64,000 nucleotides of DNA from an uncultured Sulfitobacter sp. (GCF_947500075.1 NZ_CANMQS010000001.1:124001-188000), one strand, 5' to 3'; counted from the first letter of the stretch, positions 28,466-37,316 are shown. Notes: generated by a model from the sequence alone, not told the origin. Numbers and translations: made by a program.

Positions 28466-29065
28466 ATGGCCAAGCTCTATTTTCACTACTCCACCATGAA
28501 TGCCGGCAAATCGACGGTGCTGCTGCAAGCCGCCCACAACTATGTGGAACGCGGCATGCAGCCCTATTTGCTGACCGCCAACATCGACGACCGGGCCGGT
28601 CAGGCCCGCATCGCCTCCCGCATCGGCATTGGCGAGATGGCCGATACTTTCGCCCCCGGTGAGGACCTGTTTGCAAAGCTGAAACACCGCCTTGCGACAG
28701 GCCCCTGCGCCTGCGTCTTCATTGATGAGGCGCAATTTCTGGAACCGGAGCAAGCCTGGCAACTGGCCCGCGCCGTGGATGATCTGAGCGTGCCGGTGAT
28801 GTGTTTTGGCCTGCGGGTCGATTTCCGAGGGCAGTTGTTTCCGGGATCCGCCACCCTGCTGGCGCTCGCCGATGAGATGCGCGAAGTGCGCACCATCTGC
28901 CACTGCGGCAAGAAGGCGACGATGGTCGTGCGCAAGGATGCGCAGGGCAATGTCCTGCAGGACGGCGCGCAGGTGATGATCGGCGGGAACGAAAGCTACA
29001 TCTCGCTGTGCAGGCGTCATTGGCGCGAGGCCGTGGGGGATCGCACCCCGGAATCCGACTGGTAG
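28466..29065 (+). CDS. tdk: Thymidine kinase
   Basis: 199 residues, type II thymidine kinase. The P-loop is STMNAGKSTVLLQ, FIDEAQFLEP is the Walker B/catalytic region and GLRVDFRGQLFPGS holds the lasso-side substrate contacts. C-terminal zinc ligands are probably in ICHCGKK and LCRRHW. It phosphorylates thymidine to dTMP, complementing the deoA/cdd/upp salvage genes elsewhere in the window. The start codon lies within a possible hairpin (TTGGCC at 28435 pairing with GGCCAA at 28468). It converges with csaA. Confidence 0.94.
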   Translation: MAKLYFHYSTMNAGKSTVLLQAAHNYVERGMQPYLLTANIDDRAGQARIASRIGIGEMADTFAPGEDLFAKLKHRLATGPCACVFIDEAQFLEPEQAWQLARAVDDLSVPVMCFGLRVDFRGQLFPGSATLLALADEMREVRTICHCGKKATMVVRKDAQGNVLQDGAQVMIGGNESYISLCRRHWREAVGDRTPESDW

Positions 29066-29084
29066 AGCGTTGATTTACCAGCGC

Positions 29085-29426
29085 TTAGTGCATCTTTCCA
29101 CCATTCGGAACAGCCTGATCAGGCCCCAGCAGCACAATCGCCCCCTCCGCATCTGACAGCCCCAGCACCAGCACTTCGGACATGAACGGCCCGATCTGGC
29201 GCGGCGGGAAATTCACCACGCCGATGACCTGTTTTCCGATCAGGTCGTCGGGCGTGTAATGGGCGGTGATCTGGGCGGAAGTCTTGCGCTCCCCGATCTC
29301 CGCGCCGAAATCGACCCAGAGTTTGATCGCCGGTTTGCGCGCCTCGGGGAAAGGTTCGGCACGGGTCACCGTGCCCACCCGGATATCTACCTTCAGGAAG
29401 TCATCGATGCCGATTTCATGCGTCAC
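29085..29426 (-). CDS. csaA: tRNA-binding-domain chaperone-like protein CsaA
   Basis: 113 residues forming a single OB fold of the EMAP-II/Trbp111 type: FLKVDIRVGTVTRAEPFPEARKPA and GKQVIGVVNFPPRQIGPF. CsaA binds tRNA and has been described as an export-related chaperone in Bacillus. GTG start, overlapping the proC stop by 11 bases, with GGGAGC inside proC as ribosome site; it is therefore cotranscribed with proC. Confidence 0.9.
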   Translation of the reverse strand: MTHEIGIDDFLKVDIRVGTVTRAEPFPEARKPAIKLWVDFGAEIGERKTSAQITAHYTPDDLIGKQVIGVVNFPPRQIGPFMSEVLVLGLSDAEGAIVLLGPDQAVPNGGKMH

Positions 29427-30234
29427 GGGCCAGCTCCCGCGACCGGTCCGTGGCCGCCTTCACCGCCCGAGGCAGCAGGGCAGGAAATCCGGTCTCAGCG
29501 TCCATCAGCACCTCCAGTGCGGCCTGTGTGGTGCCATTGGGGCTGGTGACGTTCACCCGTAGCTGTGCGGGGTCCTCAGCCGCCTCAGCCGCCAGCGCAC
29601 CTGCCCCGGCGACTGTGGCCTTGGCCAATTGCAGCGACAGCGCGGCAGACAGGCCCTGCGCCTCTCCCGCGGCAGCCAGACATTCGATCATGTGGAACAC
29701 ATAGGCCGGACCGGAGCCGCTCACCCCGGTGACCGCGTCGATCTGGCTTTCAGCGTCAAGCCGCACCACCTCGCCCACCGCACTTAGCAGCGCTTCGGCC
29801 TCGTCCAGCGCCGCCGCACCAGCCGCACCGTTGCCGACAATCGCCGTGATCCCTTTTGAGATCGCTGCCGGAGTGTTCGGCATCGCACGGACCACGGGTG
29901 TATCTGCGCCAAGTGTCTGTTCAAAATAGGAAATCGGCGTGCCAGCGGCCACGGAGACAAAGACCGTCTCCCCATTGCCCAGCGCCGCCATCGACGGCAA
30001 CGCATCACCCATCATCTGAGGTTTCACCGCCACCAGAACGAGGGCGGGCGCCTCCGGCAAAGGCGCATTCAGATGCACACCCTGCTCTTTCAGCCAGTCA
30101 GACGGCTGCGGGTCCTGAACCCAGACCGACCCTGTCGGCAAACCGCGTGCCAGCCATCCGGCCAGCATCGCCGATCCCATCTTTCCGCAGCCCAGCAGCA
30201 CCAGACCCTGCGTTGCGATCCGACCGTCTTTCAT
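29416..30234 (-). CDS. proC: Pyrroline-5-carboxylate reductase
   Basis: 272 residues. It reduces 1-pyrroline-5-carboxylate to proline with NAD(P)H. The N-terminal Rossmann motif is LVLLGCGKMGSAMLAGWL, VVRAMPNTPAAISKGITAI is the conserved middle block and VTGVSGSGPAYVFHMIECLA the C-terminal signature. ATG 30234 has GGGGGACAGG upstream. It lies 30 bases after ybjN on the same strand and overlaps csaA, so ybjN-proC-csaA is a probable operon. Confidence 0.95.
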   Translation of the reverse strand: MKDGRIATQGLVLLGCGKMGSAMLAGWLARGLPTGSVWVQDPQPSDWLKEQGVHLNAPLPEAPALVLVAVKPQMMGDALPSMAALGNGETVFVSVAAGTPISYFEQTLGADTPVVRAMPNTPAAISKGITAIVGNGAAGAAALDEAEALLSAVGEVVRLDAESQIDAVTGVSGSGPAYVFHMIECLAAAGEAQGLSAALSLQLAKATVAGAGALAAEAAEDPAQLRVNVTSPNGTTQAALEVLMDAETGFPALLPRAVKAATDRSRELARDA

Positions 30235-30264
30235 CACCTGTCCCCCTGTTATCGGAGGAAAGTG

Positions 30265-30765
30265 TTACGCGTGGCCGTAGGCCTGCGCAATGGCGACCTG
30301 CAATGCCTCTTTGGGGGTTTTGTCGCCCCAGATCAGCAGTTGCAGCGAGGGGTAATACCGCTCCGCATTGAAGACAGCGGCACCGATCATCGTGTCGATC
30401 TGCTCAGGCGATGGATCGGACGCGCCGGCCAACATCAGGCCATAGCGGTAGACCATCATCTTTTGTTCCGCCCAGTAGGTGAAGGACCCTGCCCAGCATT
30501 GATCGTTGATTGCATTCAACAATTCATAGAGTTGGGGCAGTTTCTCGTCTGGCGGATCAAGATCGAAAGAGCAGATCAGACCCAGTGTTTCATCGTACCC
30601 TGACCACGCAAGCGTGATCGAATAGGTCCGCCACAAGCCATCGACGACCATCGCAATCTGATCGTCAGCAATGCGATCAAATTCCCAGGCGTTGTCATTG
30701 GCAAGTGTTTCAACAATATCGATAGGATGGAGGTCTTCCTCCAAGTAATGCTCTGTCAGCGTCAT
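30265..30765 (-). CDS. YbjN-domain protein
   Basis: 166 residues matching the YbjN family (type III secretion chaperone-like fold): IDIVETLANDNAWEFDRIADDQIAMVVDGLWRTY, then LGLICSFDLDPPDEKLPQLYELLNAIN. The family acts in stress or motility phenotypes in E. coli but has no known reaction. ATG 30765 has GAGGTG about 7 bases upstream; a GTG 9 bases earlier would overlap that site. A 283-base upstream region carries several repeats and hairpins. Confidence 0.87.
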   Translation of the reverse strand: MTLTEHYLEEDLHPIDIVETLANDNAWEFDRIADDQIAMVVDGLWRTYSITLAWSGYDETLGLICSFDLDPPDEKLPQLYELLNAINDQCWAGSFTYWAEQKMMVYRYGLMLAGASDPSPEQIDTMIGAAVFNAERYYPSLQLLIWGDKTPKEALQVAIAQAYGHA

Positions 30766-30829
30766 TTGCGACACCTCTTTTTATTATGTCCAACGCTGGT
30801 TTGCCTGCCCAGAATTGGATGCCTGTACC

Positions 30830-30869
30830 AGAGAGCGGCGGTGTTTCCGCCGTCTCTACCATATATGGT
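30830..30869. repeat. Hairpin plus 12-bp palindrome upstream of ybjN
   Basis: An 11-pair stem (AGAGA, bulged G, CGGCGG; loop TGTTT; CCGCCGTCTCT) at 30830-30857 is followed at once by the perfect palindrome ACCATATATGGT (30858-30869). Neither has a U-tract on the minus strand. It may be a protein-binding or RNA-leader element. Confidence 0.5.
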
Positions 30870-30907
30870 GCTTGAGTATGGGGGGCTGTGGCAACCCCCT
30901 TTCTGGG

Positions 30908-30954
30908 GGATAACCGCAAATACTTGCGGATAACTTCAATATCTTGTGGGTAAT
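30908..30954. repeat. Three GGRTAAY boxes at exactly 20-bp spacing
   Basis: GGATAAC at 30908, GGATAAC at 30928 and GGGTAAT at 30948; the first two 20-base units agree at about 14 of 20 positions. On the minus strand they read GTTATCC, so they sit upstream of ybjN. The first spacer also forms CCGCAA-ATAC-TTGCGG. Confidence 0.55.
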
Positions 30955-31000
30955 GCGGTTTCCCGCCCAATCCTCGCAGGGAATACGGGCACATCCCGCA

Positions 31001-31029
31001 GAAAAGGGGGCCGCGAAGCCCCCCTTTTG
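31001..31029 (-). terminator. Terminator of ubiK (bidirectional form)
   Basis: AAAAGGGGG and CCCCCTTTT form a stem around a short loop, giving T-runs on both strands. It lies about 20 bases after the ubiK stop. Confidence 0.75.
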
Positions 31030-31048
31030 ATCAAAGTGGTCGCGTCTC

Positions 31049-31294
31049 TCAGCCCTTGTCGGCTTCCAAAGCGTCCAGCCGCGCCTTGAGCGCTTCGTTC
31101 TCTTCCCGCGCCTTTTGTGCCATGGCGCGCACCGCGTCGAATTCTTCACGGGTCACGAAGTCCCGATCTGCCAGCCAGCGGTCCATCATACCTTTCATGG
31201 CCGTCTCGGCTTCGTCCTTGGCGCCCTGGGCCACACCCATCGCGTTTGTCATCAATTGTGAGATGTCGTCAAAAATCTTGTTGCGCGTTTGCAT
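31049..31294 (-). CDS. ubiK: Ubiquinone biosynthesis accessory factor UbiK (BMFP family)
   Basis: 81 residues. An N-terminal amphipathic stretch ([26 protein letters not shown]) is followed by a C-terminal coiled coil ([26 protein letters not shown]), the BMFP/DUF526 layout. UbiK assists a lipid-bound complex of ubiquinone hydroxylases. The ATG at 31294 starts MQTRNK, where family similarity begins. It diverges from lgt across 92 bases. Confidence 0.9.
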   Translation of the reverse strand: MQTRNKIFDDISQLMTNAMGVAQGAKDEAETAMKGMMDRWLADRDFVTREEFDAVRAMAQKAREENEALKARLDALEADKG

Positions 31295-31386
31295 GCTGCT
31301 TCTCCGCTTTGCTCGACCTCTATATGGGGGCAAAGTGGCGTGCGGACAAGGTTGACTTCCCCCGCCAGGCGCGGTCAATCAGCGCT

Positions 31387-32271
31387 ATGACCGGCATGCT
31401 CCCCTTCCCCGACATCAGCCCAGAGATTTTCAGCATCTCCCTTTTTGGCTTCACCTTTGCGCTGCGCTGGTATGCGATGGCCTATATCGTGGGCATCCTC
31501 ATCGGCTGGCGGATTGCGCTGCGGGCGGTCAAAACGCCCCGTCTCTGGCGCGACGAGCGCCCGGTGATGCAGCCCCAGCAGGTCGAGGATCTGCTGTTCT
31601 GGGTGATCCTTGGTGTCATCCTCGGCGGGCGGCTGGGATATGTGCTGTTCTACCAGCCCGCCTACTACCTGTCGCACCCGGCAGAGATCTTGCAGGTCTG
31701 GCTGGGCGGCATGTCCTTCCATGGCGGCGCTCTGGGTGTGATCATTGCCTTCCTGTCATTCTGCTGGCGCAAGAAGGTGTCGGCGGTCTCCACAGGCGAT
31801 ATGGTCTGTCTCGGCCTCGCCCCCGGTATCCTGCTGGGACGGCTGGCGAACTTCATCAACGCGGAGCTCTGGGGCCGCCCCACCGACCTGCCCTGGGGCG
31901 TGGCCTTTCCCGGTAACGCGGCACAATATTGCCCCGATGTGGCAGGCATCTGCGCGCGCCATCCCTCGCAATTGTACGAAGCGCTGCTGGAAGGTCTGCT
32001 GCTGGGCGCTTTGCTGATCTGGATGGCATGGCGGCGCGGCACGCTGAAAACGCCGGGGCGGACTGGCGGGACGTTTCTGGCAGGCTACGGCGCGGCGCGG
32101 TTCATGGTGGAGTTTGTGCGACAGCCCGATGCGCTGTTCGCCTCCGACGGCAATCCGCTGGGGCTGGCGTGGCACATCGGGGGTTATGGCCTGACCATGG
32201 GGCAGATGCTGAGCCTGCCGATGATCGCGATTGGCCTTTACTTCATCCTGCGGTCGCGCAAGGCGGCATGA
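31387..32271 (+). CDS. lgt: Prolipoprotein diacylglyceryl transferase
   Basis: 294 residues, polytopic inner-membrane enzyme that adds diacylglycerol to the lipobox Cys of prolipoproteins. [17 protein letters not shown] contains the essential HGG motif, and [17 protein letters not shown] is the Lgt signature. About seven membrane segments are seen. ATG 31387 begins [12 protein letters not shown]; an open frame reaching back to 31117 crosses ubiK and is rejected. Its stop overlaps the next ATG (ATGA), and the next gene does the same, so three genes are coupled. Confidence 0.95.
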   Translation: MTGMLPFPDISPEIFSISLFGFTFALRWYAMAYIVGILIGWRIALRAVKTPRLWRDERPVMQPQQVEDLLFWVILGVILGGRLGYVLFYQPAYYLSHPAEILQVWLGGMSFHGGALGVIIAFLSFCWRKKVSAVSTGDMVCLGLAPGILLGRLANFINAELWGRPTDLPWGVAFPGNAAQYCPDVAGICARHPSQLYEALLEGLLLGALLIWMAWRRGTLKTPGRTGGTFLAGYGAARFMVEFVRQPDALFASDGNPLGLAWHIGGYGLTMGQMLSLPMIAIGLYFILRSRKAA

Positions 32272-33326
32272 GCCTCAGGGCGCATATCGCCGCACAGATC
32301 GCGGCGGATGGGCCGATGCGGGTCGACACCTTTATGGCCATGTGCCTGCTGCATCCGACGCTTGGCTATTATACCACCCGCCCGCCCTTCGGGCAGGCCG
32401 GCGATTTCATCACCGCGCCCGAGATCAGTCAGATGTTTGGCGAGATGCTGGGCCTGTCACTGGCGCAATGCTGGCTGGATCAGGGGCAGCCCGCGCGCTT
32501 TGCCCTGGTGGAGTTCGGACCGGGACGCGGCACCTTGATGGCTGATGTTCTGCGGGCCACGCGGGGCGTGCCGGGGTTTGTCGAAGCAGCGGAGGTGATG
32601 CTGATCGAAGCGTCACCGGCATTGAGGGCCGTCCAGCGGGAGACGCTGGCGGACCATGCGGTGCGCTGGCTGGATGACCCAACCGCCCTGCCCGATCTGC
32701 CGATCTATGCCCTGGCGAATGAGTTCTTCGACGCGCTGCCCATCCGGCAATATGTGCGCGACGGCGGTGGCTGGCGGGAGCGGCACGTGGGGCTGGAGGG
32801 GGGAAGGCTCACCTTCGGTCTGGGCCCCGCACAGCCGCAACCTGCGTTGAAGGACCGGCTGGCGGATACAAAAGACGGCGATCTGATTGAGGAACGCAGC
32901 AGTGCCGCACCAATCGTGGATGGGCTGGGCCAGCGCATCACGGCACAGGGAGGTGCGGCGCTGATCATCGACTACGGCGATTGGCGCAGCTTGGGCGACA
33001 CATTGCAGGCCGTGCAGGACCATGCACCTGTTGATCCCCTGCACGACCCCGGTGCGGCGGACCTGACCGCCCATGTGGATTTCGAAGCGCTTGCGGCGGC
33101 AGCCCCCTGCGCCCATTCCAGACTGACCCCGCAGGGGGTCTTTCTGGAACGGCTGGGCATCACCGCACGGGCGCAGCAGTTGGCAACATCTCTGGACGGC
33201 GCTGCGCTGGAGCAGCATATCGCCGCCCATCGGCGCTTGACCCACCCGGCGGAAATGGGAAATCTGTTCAAGGTGCTGGCGCTCTACCCTTCGGCAGGGA
33301 CGCCGCCGCCGGGGACCGAAGCATGA
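32268..33326 (+). CDS. MidA/NDUFAF7-type SAM-dependent methyltransferase
   Basis: 352 residues. [26 protein letters not shown] and [16 protein letters not shown] (SAM-binding motif I) define the family. The mitochondrial member NDUFAF7 dimethylates an arginine of complex I subunit NDUFS2; a similar role on the bacterial NuoCD is plausible but not shown by this sequence. ATGA overlaps at both ends with lgt and pgeF. Confidence 0.9.
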   Translation: MSLRAHIAAQIAADGPMRVDTFMAMCLLHPTLGYYTTRPPFGQAGDFITAPEISQMFGEMLGLSLAQCWLDQGQPARFALVEFGPGRGTLMADVLRATRGVPGFVEAAEVMLIEASPALRAVQRETLADHAVRWLDDPTALPDLPIYALANEFFDALPIRQYVRDGGGWRERHVGLEGGRLTFGLGPAQPQPALKDRLADTKDGDLIEERSSAAPIVDGLGQRITAQGGAALIIDYGDWRSLGDTLQAVQDHAPVDPLHDPGAADLTAHVDFEALAAAAPCAHSRLTPQGVFLERLGITARAQQLATSLDGAALEQHIAAHRRLTHPAEMGNLFKVLALYPSAGTPPPGTEA

Positions 33327-34078
33327 CACTTGAGATCATCACCTCCGACAGTCTTGCGCCGTTGCAGCATGGGTTCTTCACCCGGCGCGGGGGGGCCTCT
33401 TCCGGGGTGTTTGCAGGGCTGAACTGCGGACGCGGCAGCAGCGATCAGCGTGAGATTGTCACGATCAACCGCGCCCGCGTGGCCAAGGCCATGGGCGTGG
33501 CCCCTGATCATCTTGTCGGGGTGCATCAGGTGCATTCCGCGCGGGCGGTGACAGTGACAGGCCCTTTGCCCGAGACCGAAAAGGCCGACGCGCTTGTGAC
33601 CGCGACACCGGGCGTTGCCCTGTCGGTGCTGACCGCAGATTGTCAGCCGGTGCTCTTTGCGGACACGCGGGCCGGTGTGATTGGTGCCGCCCATGCAGGC
33701 TGGCGCGGCGCCTTGGATGGCGTCTTGAGCGCAACCGTTGCCGCCATGGAAGATCTGGGCGCGACCCCTGCGCATATCCATGCGGTGATCGGCCCCTCCA
33801 TCAGCCAGGCGGCTTACGAGGTGGGACCGGAGTTTTTCGAGGACTTCATCGCCGAAGACCCCGACTTCGCCCGTTTCTTTGCACAAGGTAAGGAAGACCG
33901 GATGATGTTCGACCTGCCCGCCTTCGGGCTGCATTGCCTGCGCGACGCCGGTGTGGGTGCCGCGGAATGGACCCGCCATTGCACCTATGCGGATGCGGAG
34001 CGGTTTTACAGCTACAGGCGGGCGACTCACGCCAAAGAAGCAGACTACGGCCGCTTGATCGCCGCGATCCGGCTTTAG
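33323..34078 (+). CDS. pgeF: Peptidoglycan editing factor PgeF (laccase-domain protein)
   Basis: 251 residues. The conserved ligands are in GVHQVHSARAV (His), VLTADCQPVLFAD (Cys) and GAAHAGWRGALDG (His), the zinc/copper site of the YfiH/PgeF family. PgeF removes peptidoglycan precursors wrongly built with L-Ser in place of L-Ala; older annotations call it polyphenol oxidase. It is the last gene of the lgt-methyltransferase-pgeF operon; nothing terminator-like is obvious in the 297 bases that follow. Confidence 0.93.
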   Translation: MTLEIITSDSLAPLQHGFFTRRGGASSGVFAGLNCGRGSSDQREIVTINRARVAKAMGVAPDHLVGVHQVHSARAVTVTGPLPETEKADALVTATPGVALSVLTADCQPVLFADTRAGVIGAAHAGWRGALDGVLSATVAAMEDLGATPAHIHAVIGPSISQAAYEVGPEFFEDFIAEDPDFARFFAQGKEDRMMFDLPAFGLHCLRDAGVGAAEWTRHCTYADAERFYSYRRATHAKEADYGRLIAAIRL

Positions 34079-34375
34079 CCACAACGCCAGATGCAGGCAG
34101 AAATGCGGCAATCCCCGCCAAGTGGTTGCCGCAATGCAGAGGATTCAGATGGGAAACAATCCCGCTCTTTTGTTGCGATTGGCCACACCTGAACACAATC
34201 AACTGAAAACACTCACTTTTCCAAATCAGGCAGGATCCGCCCCATTCTGTCCGCCGACCTTCTGAATTTTAGTCGATTTTCTCTGATTTCGCCCAAAACC
34301 AGCCCAAATACCCCGTCATATTCATCCTCAAGCAAGGGCAAACGTCCTACAGCAGAACAACAGAGGATCAGAACC

Positions 34376-34522
34376 ATGAAATCGAACACACGTTTCATCA
34401 AAGGCGTCATCGCAACCGCAGCCAAGGAAGACACGGTCATGCCGTGGGCCCGTGGCGCACGCCGCGCCGCCTTCATTGCAAAGCGCAATGCCGTTGAGGC
34501 ACCCAAACTCAAAGCCAGCTGA
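34376..34522 (+). CDS. Small basic protein of 48 residues
   Basis: A short gene: MKSNTRFIKGVIATAAKEDT followed by VMPWARGARRAAFIAKRNAV and EAPKLKAS. It is rich in Lys/Arg (about 10 of 48) with a central WARGARR motif. AGAGGA lies 9 bases before the ATG and a terminator hairpin starts about 55 bases after the stop, so it looks like an independent monocistronic gene. I believe similar small proteins occur in other roseobacters, but cannot check. Function unknown; a nucleic-acid-binding or ribosome-associated role would fit the charge. Confidence 0.7.
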   Translation: MKSNTRFIKGVIATAAKEDTVMPWARGARRAAFIAKRNAVEAPKLKAS

Positions 34523-34850
34523 TCCCGGCGCGTCCCACGCGGACGCCCACAAGAAGTTAAATGTCGGGGGACATGGGCCGTGCAAGCGTTGATTCGCTTG
34601 CGCGGTCTTTCTCATTCTCCGCACGGGATGGGGGGCCGAATGTGGCAGCCTCTTGCCGAAATAAGGAAACAGAAAGGCGCATTTCACGCAAATTGGCGCA
34701 AAATAAGGCGTAAATGTCATCGAAACTTTGACAATGCGCGGCTGGCATGGCGATTTGGTCTCCATCGAAGACTGAAGTAACGCCACCCGTTTCTTCCGTG
34801 CTGTTGGTGGGGGCCAACACGGATGTGACAAAGCTGCAAAGGCTTATCGC
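34523..34850 (+). other. Intergenic stretch with no gene recognised
   Basis: This 328-base gap holds the terminator at 34578-34612 and a TTGACA at 34738-34743 that could be a -35 box for the downstream Hint gene, although the sequence 17 bases later is a poor -10. No convincing coding sequence is seen on either strand. Confidence 0.5.
34578..34612 (+). terminator. Terminator of the 48-residue gene
   Basis: CCGTGCAAGCG, loop TTGATT and CGCTTGCGCGG form 11 pairs (one G-U), followed by a T-rich tract (TCTTTCTC). Confidence 0.75.
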
Positions 34851-35633
34851 ATGACACAACTCGCTGCCCGGGCCACGCGCCTGACCGCTACACCGCGCAC
34901 TGCTGCGCATCTTCCCATGAGTGGCCCACAGGGCTACCGCGCACCGCAGGCTGCGGTCGACCACCCCATGCGCAGCTATGAAATCGCTGCCCTGCGTGCG
35001 GATGGTTCGCTCTACATCGGCCAGGACCGCGCCCCTGCACTGCCCCTGTTCGAATCTGCCTTCTCCGCTTTTGCCCGCGGCACTGTGATCCAGACGACCG
35101 AAGGCGGCATCGCTGTGGAGGATTTGCAGCCCGGCGATATGATCAACACCTCGACCGGTGAGCCGGCTGAGCTGGTCTGGATCGGTTCCACCAGCTTTGT
35201 GCCTGCGGATGCAGGCCGTCGCACACCTCTGATCCGCATCATGGCCGACAGCTTTGGTCAGGGGCGGCCCAGTTCATTCCTGACCGTCGGACCCGGCGCG
35301 CGCGTCCTGCATACGCCGCACCATCTGCGCTCGGAAGCGGGTGGCACCCGGATGCTGACACCGGTGCGTGAATTCGTGGACGGCGTGAATGTGATCGAAG
35401 TGATCCCGCCTACCCCGGTCCGCCTGTTCCACATCTGTCTGAGTCGGCACGCCGCGATCAATGCAGGCGGGATCGAGATGGAAACCTTTCATCCCGGTGC
35501 CAATGCCACCCGCATGGTATCACACACCTTGCGCGACCGGTTCCTGTCGATGTTCCCGCGTATCGGCCATGTCACCGACTTTGGCCCACTGGCGCACCCG
35601 CGCGCACCGGAAGTGGACGGTCAGCCAAGCTAA
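34851..35633 (+). CDS. Hint-domain protein (Hint_2 type), catalytic Cys absent
   Basis: 260 residues. A short N-terminal region is followed by the Hint signature FARGTVIQTTEGGIAVEDLQPGDMINTSTGEPAELVWIG, then further beta-rich sequence to residue ~200 (HTPHHLRSEAGGTRMLTPVREF). The usual CFxxGT reads AFARGT here, so the autocatalytic Cys is Ala. The same kind of loss is seen at 4306-4974, whereas the RTX-Hint protein at 52817 keeps its Cys. No secretion signal is evident. The 3' end overlaps the convergent lrp-type gene by 4 bases. Confidence 0.75.
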   Translation: MTQLAARATRLTATPRTAAHLPMSGPQGYRAPQAAVDHPMRSYEIAALRADGSLYIGQDRAPALPLFESAFSAFARGTVIQTTEGGIAVEDLQPGDMINTSTGEPAELVWIGSTSFVPADAGRRTPLIRIMADSFGQGRPSSFLTVGPGARVLHTPHHLRSEAGGTRMLTPVREFVDGVNVIEVIPPTPVRLFHICLSRHAAINAGGIEMETFHPGANATRMVSHTLRDRFLSMFPRIGHVTDFGPLAHPRAPEVDGQPS

Positions 35634-36130
35634 GCCTCTGCTGCCAAACGCATTTCCAGAACATCAAAGGGGACGCCGGGTTCATCCTTGGCGTCCCTGA
35701 TGACAAGAGAGGTCTTTACACTGGCCACATTCGGCGTGGTCAGCAGCTCTCCGGTGAGGAATTTCTGAAAGCTGGACAGATCGGGTGCAACGCACTTGAT
35801 GATGAAATCAACCTCACCGTTGAGCATGTGACACTCACGGACCAAGGGCCAGCTGCGGCACTTCTCTTCAAACGCGCTCAGGTCCACCTCTGCCTGACTG
35901 GCCAGGCCCACCATCGCGAACACCTGCACTTCAAAGCCCAGCTCGCGCGCGTCAACTTCTGCGTGATACCCTTTGATGTATCCCTGTTCCTCAAGCGTGC
36001 GGACCCGGCGCAGGCAGGGCGGCGCAGAAATACCAACGCGTTTGGCAAGTTCCACGTTGGTCATGCGCCCATCCGCCTGTAGCTCAGCCAGGATCTTCCG
36101 ATCAATCGGATCAAGCCGTGTACCTGCCAT
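35630..36130 (-). CDS. Lrp/AsnC-family transcriptional regulator
   Basis: 166 residues. The N-terminal winged HTH is DRKILAELQADGRMTNVELAKRVGISAPPCLRRVRTLEEQGYI, given here as the stretch near residues 10-52. The C-terminal RAM ligand-binding domain follows (FAMVGLASQAEVDLSAFEEK and ECHMLNGEVDFIIK). AAGGGG precedes the ATG. Family members sense amino acids and are often self-regulated; the upstream gap has two GCGCAATA boxes 21 bp apart. Divergent neighbour is trxB. Confidence 0.92.
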   Translation of the reverse strand: MAGTRLDPIDRKILAELQADGRMTNVELAKRVGISAPPCLRRVRTLEEQGYIKGYHAEVDARELGFEVQVFAMVGLASQAEVDLSAFEEKCRSWPLVRECHMLNGEVDFIIKCVAPDLSSFQKFLTGELLTTPNVASVKTSLVIRDAKDEPGVPFDVLEMRLAAEA

Positions 36131-36177
36131 TGAATGCCCCTTTCAATTTGCGATTCTTTTATCACCCCCCTTAGTGA

Positions 36178-36206
36178 GCGCAATAATATTTCGCATCTGC
36201 GCAATA
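36178..36206. promoter_or_regulatory. Two GCGCAATA boxes between the lrp-type gene and trxB
   Basis: GCGCAATA at 36178 and at 36199, two helical turns apart, in an AT-rich patch (AATAATATTTCGC, AATATTCTTTC). Position about 50-75 bases upstream of the Lrp start fits an autoregulatory operator; trxB could also respond. Confidence 0.45.
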
Positions 36207-36332
36207 TTCTTTCAGGATACACATTTCTGTCAGCGCATTTCCGCAGCACTCTGAGACGGTGCAAGGGGGTTTAAGCGTCCGGCACAGAGGTCTATATGGA
36301 CAGGGCTGCATTGCAAGATTTGGGGGTGCCAG

Positions 36333-37316
36333 ATGGCCGACACACGCGAAACCAAGGTTCTGATCATCGGCTCCGGCCCCGCAGGGTATACGGCGGGCGT
36401 CTATGCCAGCCGCGCCATGCTGAACCCCATTCTGGTGCAGGGCATTGAGCCCGGCGGCCAGCTGACCACCACCACGGAAGTGGAAAACTGGCCCGGCGAT
36501 ACCGAAGTGCAGGGCCCCGACCTGATGGTGCGCATGGAAGCCCACGCCAAGGCCATGGGCACGGAGATCATCGGCGACATCATCACCGATCTCGATCTGT
36601 CCAGCCGGCCGTTCAAAGCCAAAGGCGACAGCGGTACGACCTATGTGGCGGACGCGGTGATCCTTGCCACCGGCGCGCGCGCCAAATGGCTGGGGCTGGA
36701 GACGGAAGAGAAGTTCAAGGGCTTCGGCGTCTCCGCCTGTGCGACCTGTGACGGTTTTTTCTATCGCGGGCAGGAGATCGTTGTGGTCGGCGGCGGCAAC
36801 ACCGCCGTGGAAGAAGCGCTGTTCCTGACCAACTTCGCCTCCAAGGTCACACTGATCCACCGCCGGGATGAGCTGCGCGCCGAAGCGATCCTGATCGACC
36901 GCTTGATGAAGAACCCCAAGATCGAACCGCTGTGGTTTCATGAATTGGCCGAAGTCTATGGCACCGACACCCCGCCCGGCGTCGAAGGCGTAAAGGTCAA
37001 ACACACCAAAACCGGAGAGATCACGGACATCCCTGCCAAAGGCGTCTTCATTGCCATCGGCCACGCCCCTGCCAATGAGCTGGTCAAGGACGTGCTGGAA
37101 ACCCACATGGGCGGCTATGTCGTGACCAAACCTGACAGCACCGAGACCTCCATCCCCGGTGTGTTCGCAGCGGGTGACCTGACGGACCACAAGTACCGGC
37201 AGGCGGTGACGAGCGCGGGCATGGGCTGCATGGCAGCGCTGGAGGCGGAGCGTTTTCTGGCCGAACAGGGCGAAGAGGCCGAGACGACCCCGGTGCCTGC
37301 GCAGGTTGCGGAGTAG
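36333..37316 (+). CDS. trxB: Thioredoxin-disulfide reductase
   Basis: 327 residues. The FAD-binding GSGPAGYTAGVYASRA is at the N-terminus, the redox-active disulfide is in SACATCDGFFYRG (CATC), the NADPH-binding motif is VVVGGGNTAVEEALFL and the second FAD motif is FAAGDLTDHKYRQAV. It transfers electrons from NADPH to thioredoxin in the cytoplasm. It is followed by a redox-type cyclase and sat/cysC, whose product PAPS is reduced with thioredoxin, which may explain the clustering. Confidence 0.97.
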   Translation: MADTRETKVLIIGSGPAGYTAGVYASRAMLNPILVQGIEPGGQLTTTTEVENWPGDTEVQGPDLMVRMEAHAKAMGTEIIGDIITDLDLSSRPFKAKGDSGTTYVADAVILATGARAKWLGLETEEKFKGFGVSACATCDGFFYRGQEIVVVGGGNTAVEEALFLTNFASKVTLIHRRDELRAEAILIDRLMKNPKIEPLWFHELAEVYGTDTPPGVEGVKVKHTKTGEITDIPAKGVFIAIGHAPANELVKDVLETHMGGYVVTKPDSTETSIPGVFAAGDLTDHKYRQAVTSAGMGCMAALEAERFLAEQGEEAETTPVPAQVAE

